Source of the DNA: Dicaeum eximium
Lineage: Eukaryota; Chordata; Aves; Passeriformes; Dicaeidae
DNA length: 64,000 nucleotides
Direction of reading: 5' to 3'
NCBI GenBank assembly: GCA_013396995.1
Contig: VWZP01007510.1
Location: 222,857 to 286,856, forward strand
A program made the position numbers and the translations under genes. Below are positions 49,250-61,848 of this stretch, piece after piece. Numbering within the stretch: the stretch's first letter is position 1; the number at the start of each line of letters is the position of its first letter. The notes under the pieces were generated by a model. The model was not told where the DNA came from and searched no databases. It worked only from the letters and a program-made list of their open reading frames with translations.

Positions 49250-51460
49250 CCCTTAGCATGCTGCAGGAGGAGCAAGGGTTGATCTCTGGCACAGGAGGAA
49301 GGCAGCTCCAGGGGAGAGCAGCCCAGGCTGAGGCCTGGGGGAATTCTCAGGTCTCTGTCTGGGCTGTGCTGCTCAGTTGGATGTGAGCTCAGAGGTGTCA
49401 CTGTGCCTTGCCCTGTGTCCCTTTCCCATGTTGAAACAGGCAAAGATACTAACCTAAATGAGAAGTACTTGGTACTTCCTGAGACAAAATCATTGTAGAA
49501 AAGATGTTTCCATTTGCACAAGTTTTTGTTAAATACCCAGGTGTGTGTTATATAATTTCAATGTAATTTTTCCCACTGTGACTATGCTCACTATGGTGTG
49601 TTTAGCTACAGGAAATATTTCCTTTTCTTCAGTCCTGATCTTTTCTTCAGAGTGGCAGTAAACTTTTGGTTCCTTGTTTTGCCTCACAACAGTAAAAACA
49701 CAGGCAGGCCTGTCATATCACAGACAGTGGTTACTGTGAAATCAAACCTTCAATCAAAGGCTTTTATGTCTGCAGTATCAGAAGCTCAGAGCCTTTATCA
49801 CCTACCCACCATCTACAAATAAAATTTGAACATGGAAAGTGGTTAAAATGGGTCTGCTTTACCAACAGAGAAGTAAAAGCTGGCCCAAATAAGACAGACT
49901 CTCCACTAATAACAGCAACAACAATGTTTCTGTCTGGTTTTTATTTGGGATGCACATCTTATAATTAATCTTCTTTCTCCTAATTTCCCTTTCATCTGGG
50001 GCTCTTCCAAGCACTTCATGAGAACATAATAACCAAGCCCAACTGTATCTGTGACACCCATGATTATTGTTATTATCTTCATTACTAATGCAGACTCTGA
50101 AATTCTGCATGATCAAGTAACATGCCCAGGGTTAAATAGGGATGTAGTGTCAGGATTGAGAACAGAGCAGCCCTGTCTCCTAATTCAGGGCTGAATTCAG
50201 GTTTTGCTCTGTCACCTAGGAGTGGGCATCACTGCTCTGTTAGCACAGCCCTTCTCATGGAGGTCCTGTGGCAGTGCAGCTTGGCAAAATCAAAAACCTT
50301 GCTGTGAAGGGTGTTTTAGCTCCAGAAACCACTGCAACTTGCACTGAATAAAACACTCTATTAAAAAAACAGGACAAGCCCTTTTTGTGCTGTGAGGACT
50401 TCCTGCTCTGTAGCCACATGCCCACACCACTGACTCCTTGCAGTTCTGCAGCAGCCCTCGCTGTCATGCTTATTTTAGGGTCCCCTATTCTCATCTGAGT
50501 ACACATTCTAATGCAGGTATAAGGTTTTATCCACAGATTTTTGCTATATCAGCTATGGACCTATTGAACATAGTAAATTCTTTCCTATATTTAAATATCT
50601 CCTGTGATAAATCCAAAGCTGGTTTCTTTTCTCTAATAGTGCTGTGGGTAAGCTGTGGGTTCCTGAACAAGCCTTCGTTCCCTACACAGATCTTTGAATA
50701 CCTGTGTGCTCTTACTAATTACCTGTACAAAGCCACTTGCTTTGTCAGTGAGGTGAATTTAAAGACACTAATGGACAGTTGGGCACCATACTCAGTTGTG
50801 ACCTGACACAGCTTGACCAGGACCCAGAATGAAATAAAAACACTCAGTGTGTTTCTGTGGGAGATAAATGCATGTGAGGAGTGTCACATTGCTCTGTGCT
50901 CAGGGAAAGGTGTTTTAATCTGAGGGAGATATTGGAACGGGCAGTGACAGGAGGGCATTTACACTCATACATAAATTAAAATATGCCCATGGTTAGAGCT
51001 CTGCAGTGGCTGCTTTAAACACTTGTGACAGAAAGTTCGAGGTGGTTCCAGGAACCAACATGGACAGTGTATAGGAATGTACCCCCAGTCAGCCTCATCT
51101 GTGGGAAAAACATCTCCCTCAGAGCATGTGGGGATAAAACAGGACCTTTTGATTTATTTAGATTATGCAGACAGTAGGATTCTTGCAGATCAGTGCACTT
51201 GTGATGGGAGAGTTCCCCAACTGAAAACCAGAATGGAGAGAAGGAATAGGAGGAAGGGAATGTGTGTTGGATATGAGAAGCTGCTGTAGGGGTCTTAGTG
51301 CCCTCCAGATCAGGGTGGGTGAGGGGACCCCAAAAATCATAGTTATGGTGCTCTAGAGAGAGCAGGGAAAAGAGGTGGAGGAAAGGAAACATTTCCTTCA
51401 TTAACAGTGGCCTTGGAGCAGCTTTATCCTCCCTTCTTATCCTCCCTCTTATGGAGGCAG

Positions 51461-51852
51461 GCTGAGAGAGTTGGGCTTGTTCAGCCTGAAGAAGAGCAGG
51501 CTCAGGGGAGACCTCAGAGTCCCTTCCAGTGCCTAAAGGGGCTCCAGGAGGGCTGGAGAGGGACTTTGGACAAGGGCCTGGAGTGCCAGGACAAGGAGGA
51601 ATGGCTTCCCACTCCCAGAGGGCAGGGATAGATGGGATTTTGGGAAGGAATTCTCAGCTGTGAGGGAGGTGAAGCCCTGGCACAGGGTGCCCAGAGCAGC
51701 TGTGGCTGCTCCATTCCTTGGGAGTGTCCAAGGCCAGGTTGGATGAGGCTTGGAGCCACCTGGGATAGTGGAAGGTGTCCCTGGCCCATGGCAGGGGTTT
51801 GGAACAAGCTGAGTTTTAACATCCATTCGAAACTAAACCATTCCATGATTCT
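51461..51852 (+). mobile_element. CR1 LINE fragment, about 390 bp, plus strand
   Basis: Sense CR1 blocks are GTTCAGCCTGAAGAAGAGCA, GGCTCAGGGGAGACCTCAG, GGCTTCCCACTCCCAGAGGG, CCCTGGCACAGGGTGCCCAG, GAGTGTCCAAGGCCAGGTTG and the terminal CCATTCCATGATTCT. Compared with the 48.7-kb copy the middle differs (a GTGCCAGGACAAGGAGGAAT block), so it belongs to another CR1 subfamily. It is 5'-truncated and non-coding. Confidence 0.92.
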
Positions 51853-54838
51853 TTATGCAGGGTGACAGATTCATGAACCTACCTGCCACGTTCAGCAGCA
51901 GAGTCTCAGGGGTGTGTAAAGCATATGTCTAAGAGTAAAGGCTCTTCTGGGATTATTAAAGTTAGGGTAAGTATTTTTAGCTGAGTCCAAAAGCTTCTTC
52001 ATCTGGAATTTTAAACAAGGTTTAGGTAGCTACTTGAAATAGTGGGGCTTTGGGTTCTGTTACAGATTTCCTGTTATCTTAAAAGTGGCTGGCAGCATCA
52101 AGTTTGTATCACAGTTTTATCCAGGCTTTAATCTGTGGACAAGATGCTATAGACAATTTCAGCTTTTCCTGCTTGTGCACTTAAAGTCTTATGAGCCTTT
52201 AAGAGGGACCCAGGTCACAGAGGGAGATTTGTGTACTGGACATTAACATTGCCCAGTCACTTGTGAAAATCAGTGTGCAGGATCACTGAAGATGTGCTCT
52301 TACACCCCTGTACTGGCATGAAGTTGATGACAAGAGCTCTTTGTTAGCCCAGGAACCATGACAGTGAATGTTTCCTTCTTTGCCTGAGAAATCTGTCAGC
52401 CATGCCCTGCAGAAGCCTGCCTGGAATGTGCCTGACATTCCCTGATGGGCTGCTTTGCTCCTGGCTGCTGCTCTTGTGCAGATCGCTCTGTACAAGGTAC
52501 CTCTGCATCTGGCATTCCCTTGCATTTTGTAAAACATTCTTTGTGGTAAAGAAGAATAGGAAGCTCCTTACAATTACATACAATATACCAATGTGCCCTG
52601 GACAGCTTGTGATGTTCCAAAATAGCTCCGAGGCACTGCCAAGCAGAAGCAAAATGCAAATGAAAGATGAGATGCAGTCACTTGGAAGTATGTCCGATCT
52701 GAGTGCACATTTCTACAGATTTGATAGAAATCTTCTTAACTGGAGAAATTAGCTGTCATCTGCTGTAAATCATCAGTCACTAATTATCCCAGTTGTTCAT
52801 TCAGTCTCCTGTGTCACAGAAATGTGCATAGCTGCAGGAGAAAAGGAAGTGGGTAAAAACCCCTCACTTGCTAGAGTGTGGAACTAGAGAACATTGAGGT
52901 TTTCTTCCTTTCACCTTCACAACCTTAACATTTACATTTTTTTGTCTCTGATTTTTTTTTACTTTAACGTTTGAATTTAATTTTATTATTGTGAAATAAT
53001 ATCAATGAGCTCCAGAGACACAGCTGCTTGTACACAGAAGTGCAAATAATAGCCCAGGCTTTTTGATGGGATTTGTGTTCCCAACCTGCCTGAAAACCTC
53101 AAATCCAACAGGTGGTGTGTCAGAAAGTGTAACAGAGCAAATTCTCATGGTCTGTGTGAGTGAGGTGGCAGCAAAGTGGTTGTGCTTGCATAGACTTGGG
53201 TTTAGAACTGTTAACCTCATGCCATGCACACTATTAGTTCTCAGTTTAGTGCTGTTAAAATATTTGCATGTGCTTTGACTGGTTCCAAGTGATTAATACC
53301 CACCTATTTACCTGGTAAGGTAGTGTCCAGCATTCAGTAGAATGTGGTAATATGCTTCAAATGTATTTGGTTAAAATATATACTTTTATAAAAGTCAAGG
53401 CATCAAACTGATGCTGAGAACAAGAGCCCAATCATTATGTACTGTCTCTGGAACTCATAAATGCCTCTTTCCTTTCTTGATTTTATCTAGTTAGAAAACC
53501 ATGAGGTTAGAACTGTGAAGTCTATAACTGCATCCATACAAAGACAGAAACATCTCCAAAATCTCTCCAAAAAGAGATTTTGTAGATACTTGTTTTAATT
53601 TCCTTGCAATTTGTGGCTCATGCCAGTTTCCTGACTCACCGTCACCCCGGTATGGTGATAAGCCAAGTTTTCCAATAAGGAAAACAAGGGAGCAGTGACT
53701 CACTGACTGAATTCATATGCACTTGATTTGCTCTATCATTATCCATACTGGTTTTATTTATTTTAATGAGTTCATATACAAAGTCTCTGAGATATGTTTC
53801 ACTGCATGAATTAGCTCAACTTGTTAGTCTTGTCTTAAGATTAGAAAGGCAGAAGACAAGTAGAGCTTCTGCTGGCAGGCCCAATTTTTTCTGCTACAGA
53901 GTCCACGAGGAGAATGTGAATTGGGGGACTATCTGAATTTTCTGAGATTTGAATAATTGAAATAATAACATTATTTTTGAGGTTCTCCTCTTTGATATGA
54001 AAATCTGGTGAGGCTGCTGCTTAGATCTAAACTGTCCCAAGAGTAGTTTCTTTTCCTCTGGTAAAGATTGTGTTTCATTCTGTTTTTTGCATGAGATTAA
54101 AAAAACCCCAGAAATTGGGTCTAAACTGAGTCCTGAGCTAGAGATGCTGGGTGTGAGAGAAAGGTCTGGCCAGCATCGTGTGAAAGGTGGTAATGATTGC
54201 TGTCCTTTCAGATGACTAATATAAACCTCAGCTACTCTGTTTCTACCTTCTGTTTCTCTTGGTTTTTCAGATTTGTAAGAGCTTCTGATTTTTCCCATTC
54301 CCCATAAAGGAACTGTTCCAAGTCTCAATGAATAAGGTTGGTTTTAAGTTCAGGTCTAGGTGCCAATTCATTTTAGTCTGTCCTTTGAGCCAAATCCTGT
54401 CACTTGTCTCTAATTGAAGTTTTCCCTTGGCTTGTGGGAGCTGCTAGGCTGATTAAGATAGGCTAAGCAGGAGTCTGCAAGTGAGATGAGGCAGGGCTGA
54501 AATTTGGGATCTCTGTGTCCCAGGTGGAGAGGAGAGTGAAATGACACTGGGAGCTTCTCCTCAGATTTGGCTCATGTCACTTTTAAGTCTAACTGCTGAG
54601 AGCTGTGGTTGCAATGGGTCATAAATGGAAACTCTTCCATGTTTTGGAATTTCTTTAAGCTCTTTGTTTCATGCTGGCCGAGTATCCCATGTTCCCTATT
54701 TGACAAGGACATCCTTCCCAGCCATAGTCCTGGGAACAGACACACACTATAATTAAGGAGATGAAGGATTTGATTAGGGTGTGGCTTTACCAATGAGGCA
54801 CCCAGCATTTGGCAGCCATGGTTGCATTCAAACTCCTA

Positions 54839-54948
54839 TTTGTTTTGTTTTGTTTTGTTGGTTTTTTTTTTTTTTGGTTTGGGGGTTTTTTTTGTTTGTT
54901 TTGTAGGGGGTTTTTTTTGTTTTGTTTGTTTGTTTGTTTGTTTTTTTA
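54839..54948 (+). repeat. TTTG/TTTTG tract with G-runs
   Basis: About 110 bases of the plus strand contain only T and G apart from one A: four TTTTG units, then T-runs with GG, GGGGG and GGGGG, then about five TTTG units. This is low-complexity DNA, probably unstable in length, and on the coding strand of intron 1. Confidence 0.92.
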
Positions 54949-55671
54949 ACCCAACAGGACTGGCTGCCCTGTGTTGCCTTCCCTAGACGCCCTGACCCTG
55001 TGTTAATGATGCCTTGTGCTAATCGATTCTACACCTGATGAACTTTTTTATCTCCTCCCAGTCTTGCAGGCAATTTTGTGCTCAGACTTTGCATACCACA
55101 TTACAGTGGAGTTTGAGCTATGTTAGAGAAACCATGATTTATTACTGCCAGAGTAAGAAGTTGCTTTTTTAATATATTCTTCTCCATGTTCTTGATTAAT
55201 CACATTCCTTTTTTTTTTTTTTCCTGATGCTTAATTACTTGTTACATGCTATGTAGGTAAGCCAGTAGTAGCCTTTAGGAATGAATGAATAAATGAATAG
55301 CTCAGATACTTCCCTACTGATACTATAATAATGACAAAAACACTGAATGGGAAAAGTGGGTGTGACAGGTGGTGTGAGTCTCTGAGGATAACACTGGTTT
55401 TAATTCAGAATAGGAATGTCACCTCAGAGAGGCATCTCTATTTCATTTCCCAAGCAGTAGTGTGTGCTTTGCAGAGCTCACAGCACCTGTCCTTCCAAAA
55501 AACCCACTGCAAATGCTGCTTGGAGTGAGCAGCAATTCCTCTGCTGCGTCCTGACAGTCCAACACCATCACCTGAGACAAGTCCACCCCATCCCCTTCTG
55601 CGGGCAGGGGGAGGCTCTCAGTGCCTCTGAGGGCTGTGAGCTCGCACACTTCTCTGGGGTTTTGTTAGGAA

Positions 55672-55930
55672 ATGGCTGGAGCTTTGCCAGGGCAGGTTTA
55701 GGTTGGATATCAGGGAAAGGTTCTTCCCCAGAGCGTGCTGGCACTGCCCAGGCTCCCCAGGGAATGGGCACAGCCCCGAGGCTCCCAGAGCTCCAGGAGA
55801 GTTTGGACACAACACCCAGGGATGGACAGGGTGGGATTGCTGGGGTGTCTGTGCACGACAGGAGATGGGCTTGATGATCCATATGAGCTCCTTCCAGCTC
55901 AGGATATTCTCTGAGTCTGTTCTGTGATTT
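55672..55930 (+). mobile_element. CR1 LINE fragment, about 260 bp, plus strand
   Basis: The sense-strand blocks GGGCAGGTTTAGGTTGGATA, TCAGGGAAAGGTTCTTCCCC, 'CTGGCACTGCCCAGGCTCCCC' in part, GGGCTTGATGATCC, CTCCTTCCAGCTCAGGATAT and a terminal TTCTGTGATTT are the CR1 3' end. It is 5'-truncated. The overlapping open frames on both strands come from this GC-rich repeat and are not genes. Confidence 0.9.
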
Positions 55931-58900
55931 TGAAGCAACTGTTTCATGTCCTGGGAATGACATCAGGACTCTGGTTCACTCTGATCTTCAGCTCAAGCTG
56001 CTGTGATTGTCTCTTCCCAGCACTCTGCTTTATTACTCAGGGAAATCCCTTCCTGAGGACGCTGCTGTGGGTGTTGGCAGCTGCTTTTCAGTGCTTTCTA
56101 GGTCACAAGTTTCATGCATTCCAGTGTGAGCAGATCTTAGGAAACCCTTGTTTTGATTTGTCTAATTGCTGGGTTTGTTTTGTTTATTTCTTTTTAATCC
56201 TGTAGCATTATTTTGAAACCAAAGACTGTTTCACCAGTGTGCATTGTCATGTCATGCAACAGTGGAAACTAGTTTTGCAGAAGGAAAGTCAGTGTTTATG
56301 TCCTAAGGTAGCTCCAGTCAATGTTTTCAAGCCAGATGTCACCAGGCATTTATCAGTACTTGAAGAGCAGGCAGGGAATGCTTTCATGGCAATCCAAAGA
56401 AGGTAGTACTGCATTTATATTCTAGACTTGCTAGTTCTGGCAGCAGTGGGGATTTATCTTAAGGTACAAATATCAGTAGGGCTTCCATGGTGGTTTTCTG
56501 CAGCTGAATATTTAAATAGGGCTCAAATTGTGATGCTGGTGTTTAATAGCTGGTGGGTGGCTGAGCTGAAGCAGCTCGTTTGAAGCTCAGGGGTTGGTGT
56601 GTGAACTGCTGCTACACCTTGGGCTTGCAGTGAAGATGTAATCACAGAGACTTCAGAATAAACTTCTCTCCACCTCATCCTTTCACATGTCTCTGAAGAG
56701 ACAGGTGTGTTGCACCACTCCTCTGCCTCCTTAATGCTTTATTTGAAGGAGGTTGAATATGCCTGCAGGCAGGAAGAGCAGCCTGATGGGAGGAAGGTGC
56801 TTTGTGTCTTTAATGGAGAAGGCCAGGACTTGGCTATCCCTGCTTAGCTACCTCCTCCTGAGGAAGCTGGTCCTGGAAGTACCAGGGACCACAGTCTGGG
56901 AAGAAAATGCCTTTATAAGGAAGAGAGGTAGGTAGCAAGAGGTAATAGAAGGAACAGTATTGTCAGTACAGAGTCTGTGCTGGCTCTCAGGGAGTTGAGA
57001 GCGTCAATCTGGGTTCTCTAAAGAGAGGTGCAGAGCTGCAGTGGGGCAGGAGGGAGGGTGCTAGGGGCACACATCCTGGATCCTGTGGAAAACCATGTGC
57101 TGGTTGCTTTCAAGCACCATCATTTTTCCCCATTTAAAAATGCCTTTAAAAATGAGCATGCTTTCTTAAGTAAGTAGTTATGCTGGCCAGTGGTGTTGCA
57201 GCACACACACAGTATTTAAAGAATGTGAGCTGCAAACCTGTGCCTTTGCTTCTATAGCTCTGCACTCTGCACAGGCCAACTCTACATTTTGCACCTGCCT
57301 TGGAAGCAGTTTGAATGCAAATCATGATGTTTTGTTTTGGTATCTAAAAAATGGGGCTGTCCCAGGGAAGCTCTAATGTCTTTTTGCTTTGAAATTGTTA
57401 TTTCACTGTGGTTTAGCTTATGGACACTGTTTCTTATTGTGGCAATGTATACAGGCAGCAGTGTTTGATGAAGAGCCCATGTAGAATCCTGCAACTTTTG
57501 ATTTGTTGTAGCTCAGATCAGGGACACAAAACCTATCTAGGCAAGCAGCTTGCCTCATGCCTCATCTGGACCACCCACCTCCCTGTTTGAAGTGTGAACT
57601 GCACGCTTCCAGGAAAATTTGGCTTTCCCAAAGTATTTCCCCTAAAACAGAGATAACCTGGGCCATTAAATGTGGATTTGCATTCCAAAAGCCTCAAAAT
57701 CCGGTCTTTTACAATCACTGTTTGTGAAATGGTCATTAAAAATATCAGCACTACCCTAGAAACCCTCTGACCCTGTGAGTGCATGAGGTCAGGTACATCC
57801 CTCCCTATCTGCAGCACTCCGTGACCTTTTATCCTCCAAATTGCTCCTCAAAGTCCTCTTCATGCCCAGTGCCCACAAAAGTCTGAAAACTGCCTTGGTG
57901 TCTGTCAGGTTCTTAGACTTGAGGCCTGGTCAAATTCCCCTAGAGACAGCTGCAGTAACCAGTCTTTGCTCTTCTGTCTGGGCTCCCAGTGAGTCCTGTC
58001 CCTGTGCCCATCTTGATCAGCACTCCTGGCTGGGTGCTGCCTGTGTTTCATCTCATTGAGTTCCAAATCTACATCAGCATTAACAGCGTCTGGTTCAGCT
58101 GCTGAGATGCTTTGGGAGATTGGCACCATCTTTGCTGTGTGTTTGCTCAGTCCTGAAAATACAGAATGTGCTTAAGAAATAATAGCTGGGAGAACACAAG
58201 GTGCCATGTAATCACACAGCATCCCAAATGGCCAGCAGCCCTCCAGAGAGGTTCTCAGGAAGACTGGTGCCTGCTGGCTGCTCTTGGCTATTTTGAGATC
58301 CTCCTGGTCATAGGTATGAGCTTTAATCCAAGAAGGACCTTGCCAGCCACGCGTGGTGGCTGCACCTCTGGGATGGCGTCAGGTGCAGTGAGACACAGCA
58401 AATGTGGTCATTGTCTGGAGCCTGGCTCCAGCTCTCTCCCTTCCCATCATCTAGAAGCAGAAGGGAAAGTCAAAAGCTCTATCATTTTCCTGTATTCTCC
58501 TCTAGTCTATCATTGCTTAATTGTATCCCTAAATCTTATTAAATTCTGAGGTGAGTCATTGCCACAGTGAGGTGGAAACAGAGCTGAGTGAATTTAAGAG
58601 AGGAGGAGTGTCTTCCCAGGTGAGTGGCTGAGCAGGAAAACTCCCACAGCAGAGAACTACTATCACTTCATAGGTGTGTTGCATCATCTGCCTGCTATTG
58701 CCTTTAATTTAATGCTCTAAACCCAAATCAAAACACCTGTAGTCCAAAGAGAATATAAAATAACGTGGAGTAGGAAATCCATGTCATTTAGACATGCAGA
58801 TCTCTCTTAATCATCTGAGACCTTATTCCAACATCACACAGGACTTATAATTGTGGTTCTACATTGTCCTGTTGCATTGACTCTCCCTAGAACTCACTTT

Positions 58901-59940
58901 TCTCTCCACCACCAGGATAAAATTGTAGGATTAATCCAAGTGTCTGCATGTCTGTGTCCCAAATAGATTTAATTTGTGGCTACAGGAGTTCAAGCTTGTA
59001 AAACTCATTATGGTCTGTAGGACTGTGAAACCACTGTCACTGGACAAATAACTTGTCACAAACTGGAAACTCTCCTCTCCTTTTTTTTGTGTAGGCACCA
59101 TTATATTCCCCTCTACTTTCTGTTCTGGTTTCTGATGCAAGTCCATAAAAGTCTGTTTTCCATCACATCCCAGGCTCCTGCTTCTCATAACTTTAGAAGT
59201 TTAACGTGCCACTTTGGCATTCTGTCGTGGCTGGGAATTTGCTACTGAAGGCAGGAGAGCCACCTTTCAGGGTGCTGGATGGAGCTCTCAATCTGTGTGT
59301 ATTCCCTCATGGAATATATTCCATCTAGTCCAACCCTCTGCTCGGCTCAAACAATGAGTAGGATATTTCATTTCTGTGCAGCACGACTGAGTGAGGATAG
59401 GAGAGCATGAGAAAATATTGTACTCGGTATTTCCTCCCTTCTTCCACATTGTTCTTGAGGATGTTGATGAGTTAATTGTCCCTAAAATTGGGATTATAGT
59501 GCCCAGGGGTTGTTTTGACTTGTTGAGCTTTGCCTGATGTGGGCAGTCTGAGATGAAGCAGAGTGCTCAGAGCTGGTTAGGCTCACTGAGGTTTCTAAGT
59601 TGAGTTGCATGAGAAACATTTTTTTTTGTGGAAGAGTGGAACACCAAGGGGAGCAGGTAAGTCAGCTACACCACAGAGAGGTTTGCTAGGCAAACCCAAA
59701 TTTATTTTTGTTCATCAGTTGCTGCCTGGATAGTGGTATCTCAGTTGTTAATGGAGCAAACTAGGGAAGCACAGTCAAGAAACGCCAGGGCACTTTGTAA
59801 ATAGAGTTAAATCTGCCATCCAAGAGAAAGCAAAGAAATACCTGTTGAAATTGTAATAGACAGCAATGTTCCAAAGGAAAAGAGAGGCCAGAGGAGCACC
59901 GTGTCAGGATGGATGTAATTAGGCCATCCTTAGGAAAGTA

Positions 59941-60306
59941 TAGAACCACAGAATAATTGAGGTCGAAGTGACCTCTGGAGATCATCTAATCCAGGCCCCC
60001 TGCTAAAAGCAGGGTCAACTAGAGCAGGTTGCACAGGAGTGTGTCCTGTTGGGTTTTGAGTATCTCCAGGGATGGGGACCCCACCACCTCTCTGAACGTC
60101 CAAGCTTGACCTCCCAGACAGTAAAAATTCATTTTCTTATGTTTAAATGGGATTTCCTGGATTTCAGTTGTTGCCTTTTGCCTCTTTAACTGGGCAGCAG
60201 TGTGAATAGCCTGGCTCTGCATCTACCCACTTTTATCAGTAACTACATACATTAATAGATTCACACCCTTCCCCACCCTCAGCCTTCTTGTTTGGGGCTC
60301 AACAGT
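59941..60306 (-). mobile_element. CR1 LINE fragment, about 365 bp, minus strand
   Basis: The plus strand starts TAGAACCACAGAATAATTGA, continues with GAAGTGACCTCTGGAGATCA and CATCTAATCCAGGCCCCCTG, then CTCCAGGGATGGGGACCCCA, GGGCAGCAGTGTGAATAGCC, and a diverged block CCCTCAGCCTTCTTGTTTGG, GGCTCAACAG. This is the reverse complement of an older CR1 3' region with a different consensus from the copy at 42.4 kb. It has no intact frame. Confidence 0.88.
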
Positions 60307-61782
60307 CTGATGAGGGAGTAGGGAAGTGGGAGTTGTTGCAGAAGGTTGAACTAATGTTTCTGGGTAGATATTGATGCCTAAAGCCCACCTGAATGCTGTC
60401 CTGAGTAAATGGTGATGTACAAATAATACAGAATACCTGAAATGAGCTTTCTTGATTTTCTATCCTTCTCTCCATCTTCTTTCCCTTTAGTATCTTTAAT
60501 TTATGACTGTTCCCTTGGCATTGTCCCAGATGTCTTCTGGGAATACTTATCTCTGGGTGTTTTATCTCTCTGTGTTTGTCATTTAGTGTGGTCTTGACAG
60601 CCCCAAACGCTAGGACATTTCTGGTGAGTGATTCAGGTTGGTGCTCAGTTGATTTCTGTAACCTGCAGAGATGAGAATGACTTTGGATAAAGCCTTGGAT
60701 CAGAATTTGAGCTGGAGGTGAACTTCTGTGGATGTTCAGATCAGTTAGAGAATGGTTTTTTGGTTTTAGAAAATAAACTTTCATATCCTCAGGTTTGGGG
60801 AAGGCAGTAGTTTAAATAAGGAAGTCCCAGCTCTGAAGAGGGCAACAGCCTCAATTCCAGACCCAGAAGTCAGAGCCTGGTTATTTAGAGCACTGACAAA
60901 TATTCAGGCCTATGGATCTGCATCTGAGCCCACTGGTCCATGTACAGCTTGGCAAACTTGTGTGCCCCCAGATGAGTTATTAAAGCTCTGCTGTGGGTTT
61001 TCCTGTTGGTTTGTTGGTTACAAATACATGGCTGTCCCATAAACCTGATGTTACATGTGCCAAAATGTTTGGTACAAAAATGTTAAATCTACTTGAATGG
61101 CTAAATGCTTCAAAACCTGGTAATTTTGCTCGTGCCAATTAATATATTGGGGTTCAAGGAAAACAGAAGATTTGGTTTGGTTCTGCTTGTAGTTGCTTTA
61201 AATCTGAGCATCTGGTCACTTATCCACCTTTCCTAAGGTATTTAAAATATATTTGTTATATTTGCTTTGAAATTAAAATCTCCCCAGAATTAGTTAAATA
61301 TGAAACCTTTCATCATTGCTATCAATTTGTCACATCTCCTCCCAGCAGAGATTTGTTAAAACTTGTCTTGGATTCAATCTGTCTGTCTTGTCAAACCATT
61401 TGAAGCACCTTAGGTGCAGAATCAGTTTCCCTGTATTTCTGTGAAACAACAGAAGTAAGAGGTCTGGATTATGGAGAAAAAAAAAAAAAACACACAAAAA
61501 GAAAAGCCTGATCTTATTTAAGTAGAAAGGAAAGACCAATTTCCTTTCATGAGGATTTAATTTCCAGGCTCCTTGGATGATGTTGCATCTGCCCACCTCT
61601 GCTTTTATTGTAGTAGCCCAAAATTACTGAGTGTACATGTATAGGTGACAAAAAAAAGTACAACCTTTAGAAGTTATATGTTTAAACTGTAATTTGAAGC
61701 TTTGCTGATACGTCAGAAAAGGTTTGAGTTGAATGCTTTTCAAAGGCTGAAGGCACTGAGCATATTCTCTGTTTCCTTGTAG

Positions 61783-61848
61783 GTGTGTTACTGGACATCC
61801 AGCAGCACTTTGGAGTCAAGGACAGTGGGGCTGGTTTGTTGCAGACAG
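61783..61848 (+). CDS. SPNS2: SPNS2 exon 2 (66 bp, phase 1/1)
   Basis: The exon completes the Gly codon split after exon 1 and then reads VLLDIQQHFGVKDSGAGLLQT plus one base. This follows NYLDRYTVAG without a break and matches the loop after the first transmembrane helix and the start of the second in SPNS2. SPNS3 reads LLDIQEVFQIS in this place and SPNS1 also differs, which supports SPNS2. The acceptor has a pyrimidine-rich run ending TTGTAG. The donor ACAG|GTAAGA is close to consensus. With 66 bases and phase 1 on both sides, skipping it would keep the frame but remove part of the conserved core. The remaining SPNS2 exons are not in the window. Confidence 0.94.

Larger units (their letters stand above)
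25183..61782 (+). other. SPNS2: SPNS2 intron 1 (36.6 kb)
   Basis: The intron starts with GTGAGC at 25183 and ends in a pyrimidine-rich tract and TTGTAG at 61782. Both sides are phase 1. Its contents are CpG-island tail to about 25.7 kb, ordinary AT-leaning unique sequence to 37.0 kb, an intragenic CpG cluster at 37.0-37.3 kb, a G-run tract at 39.9 kb, a retroviral LTR end at 45.7 kb, an unexplained GC-richer block with antisense ORFs at 46.2-46.8 kb, a TTTG tract at 54.9 kb and six CR1 copies between 42.36 and 60.31 kb. Elsewhere (for example 25.8-37.0, 47.1-48.7, 52.0-54.8 and 56.0-59.9 kb) I see no gene or recognisable element. Enhancers cannot be excluded without comparative data. Confidence 0.9.

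Noticed and set aside
48810..49521. Several open frames on both strands
   Set aside because: They lie in or next to a 5'-truncated CR1 copy and do not form an intact CR1 reverse-transcriptase frame.
55464..55963. Open frames of 130 codons on both strands
   Set aside because: Their GC-rich part is the CR1 fragment at 55672-55930.
59318..59345. Possible tiny CR1 remnant (CCATCTAGTCCAACCCTCTGC)
   Set aside because: Only about 20 bases resemble CR1, and no adjacent block supports it.
60299..60784. Minus-strand open frame of about 161 codons
   Set aside because: It starts in unique intron sequence, just reaches the end of a CR1 copy and resembles no family.
24945..61848. SPNS1 or SPNS3 as the identity of the gene
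   Set aside because: MMCLE, GCCG, EVQTLSG, NYLDRYTVAG and DIQQHFGVKD agree with SPNS2. The other two paralogues differ at these places.
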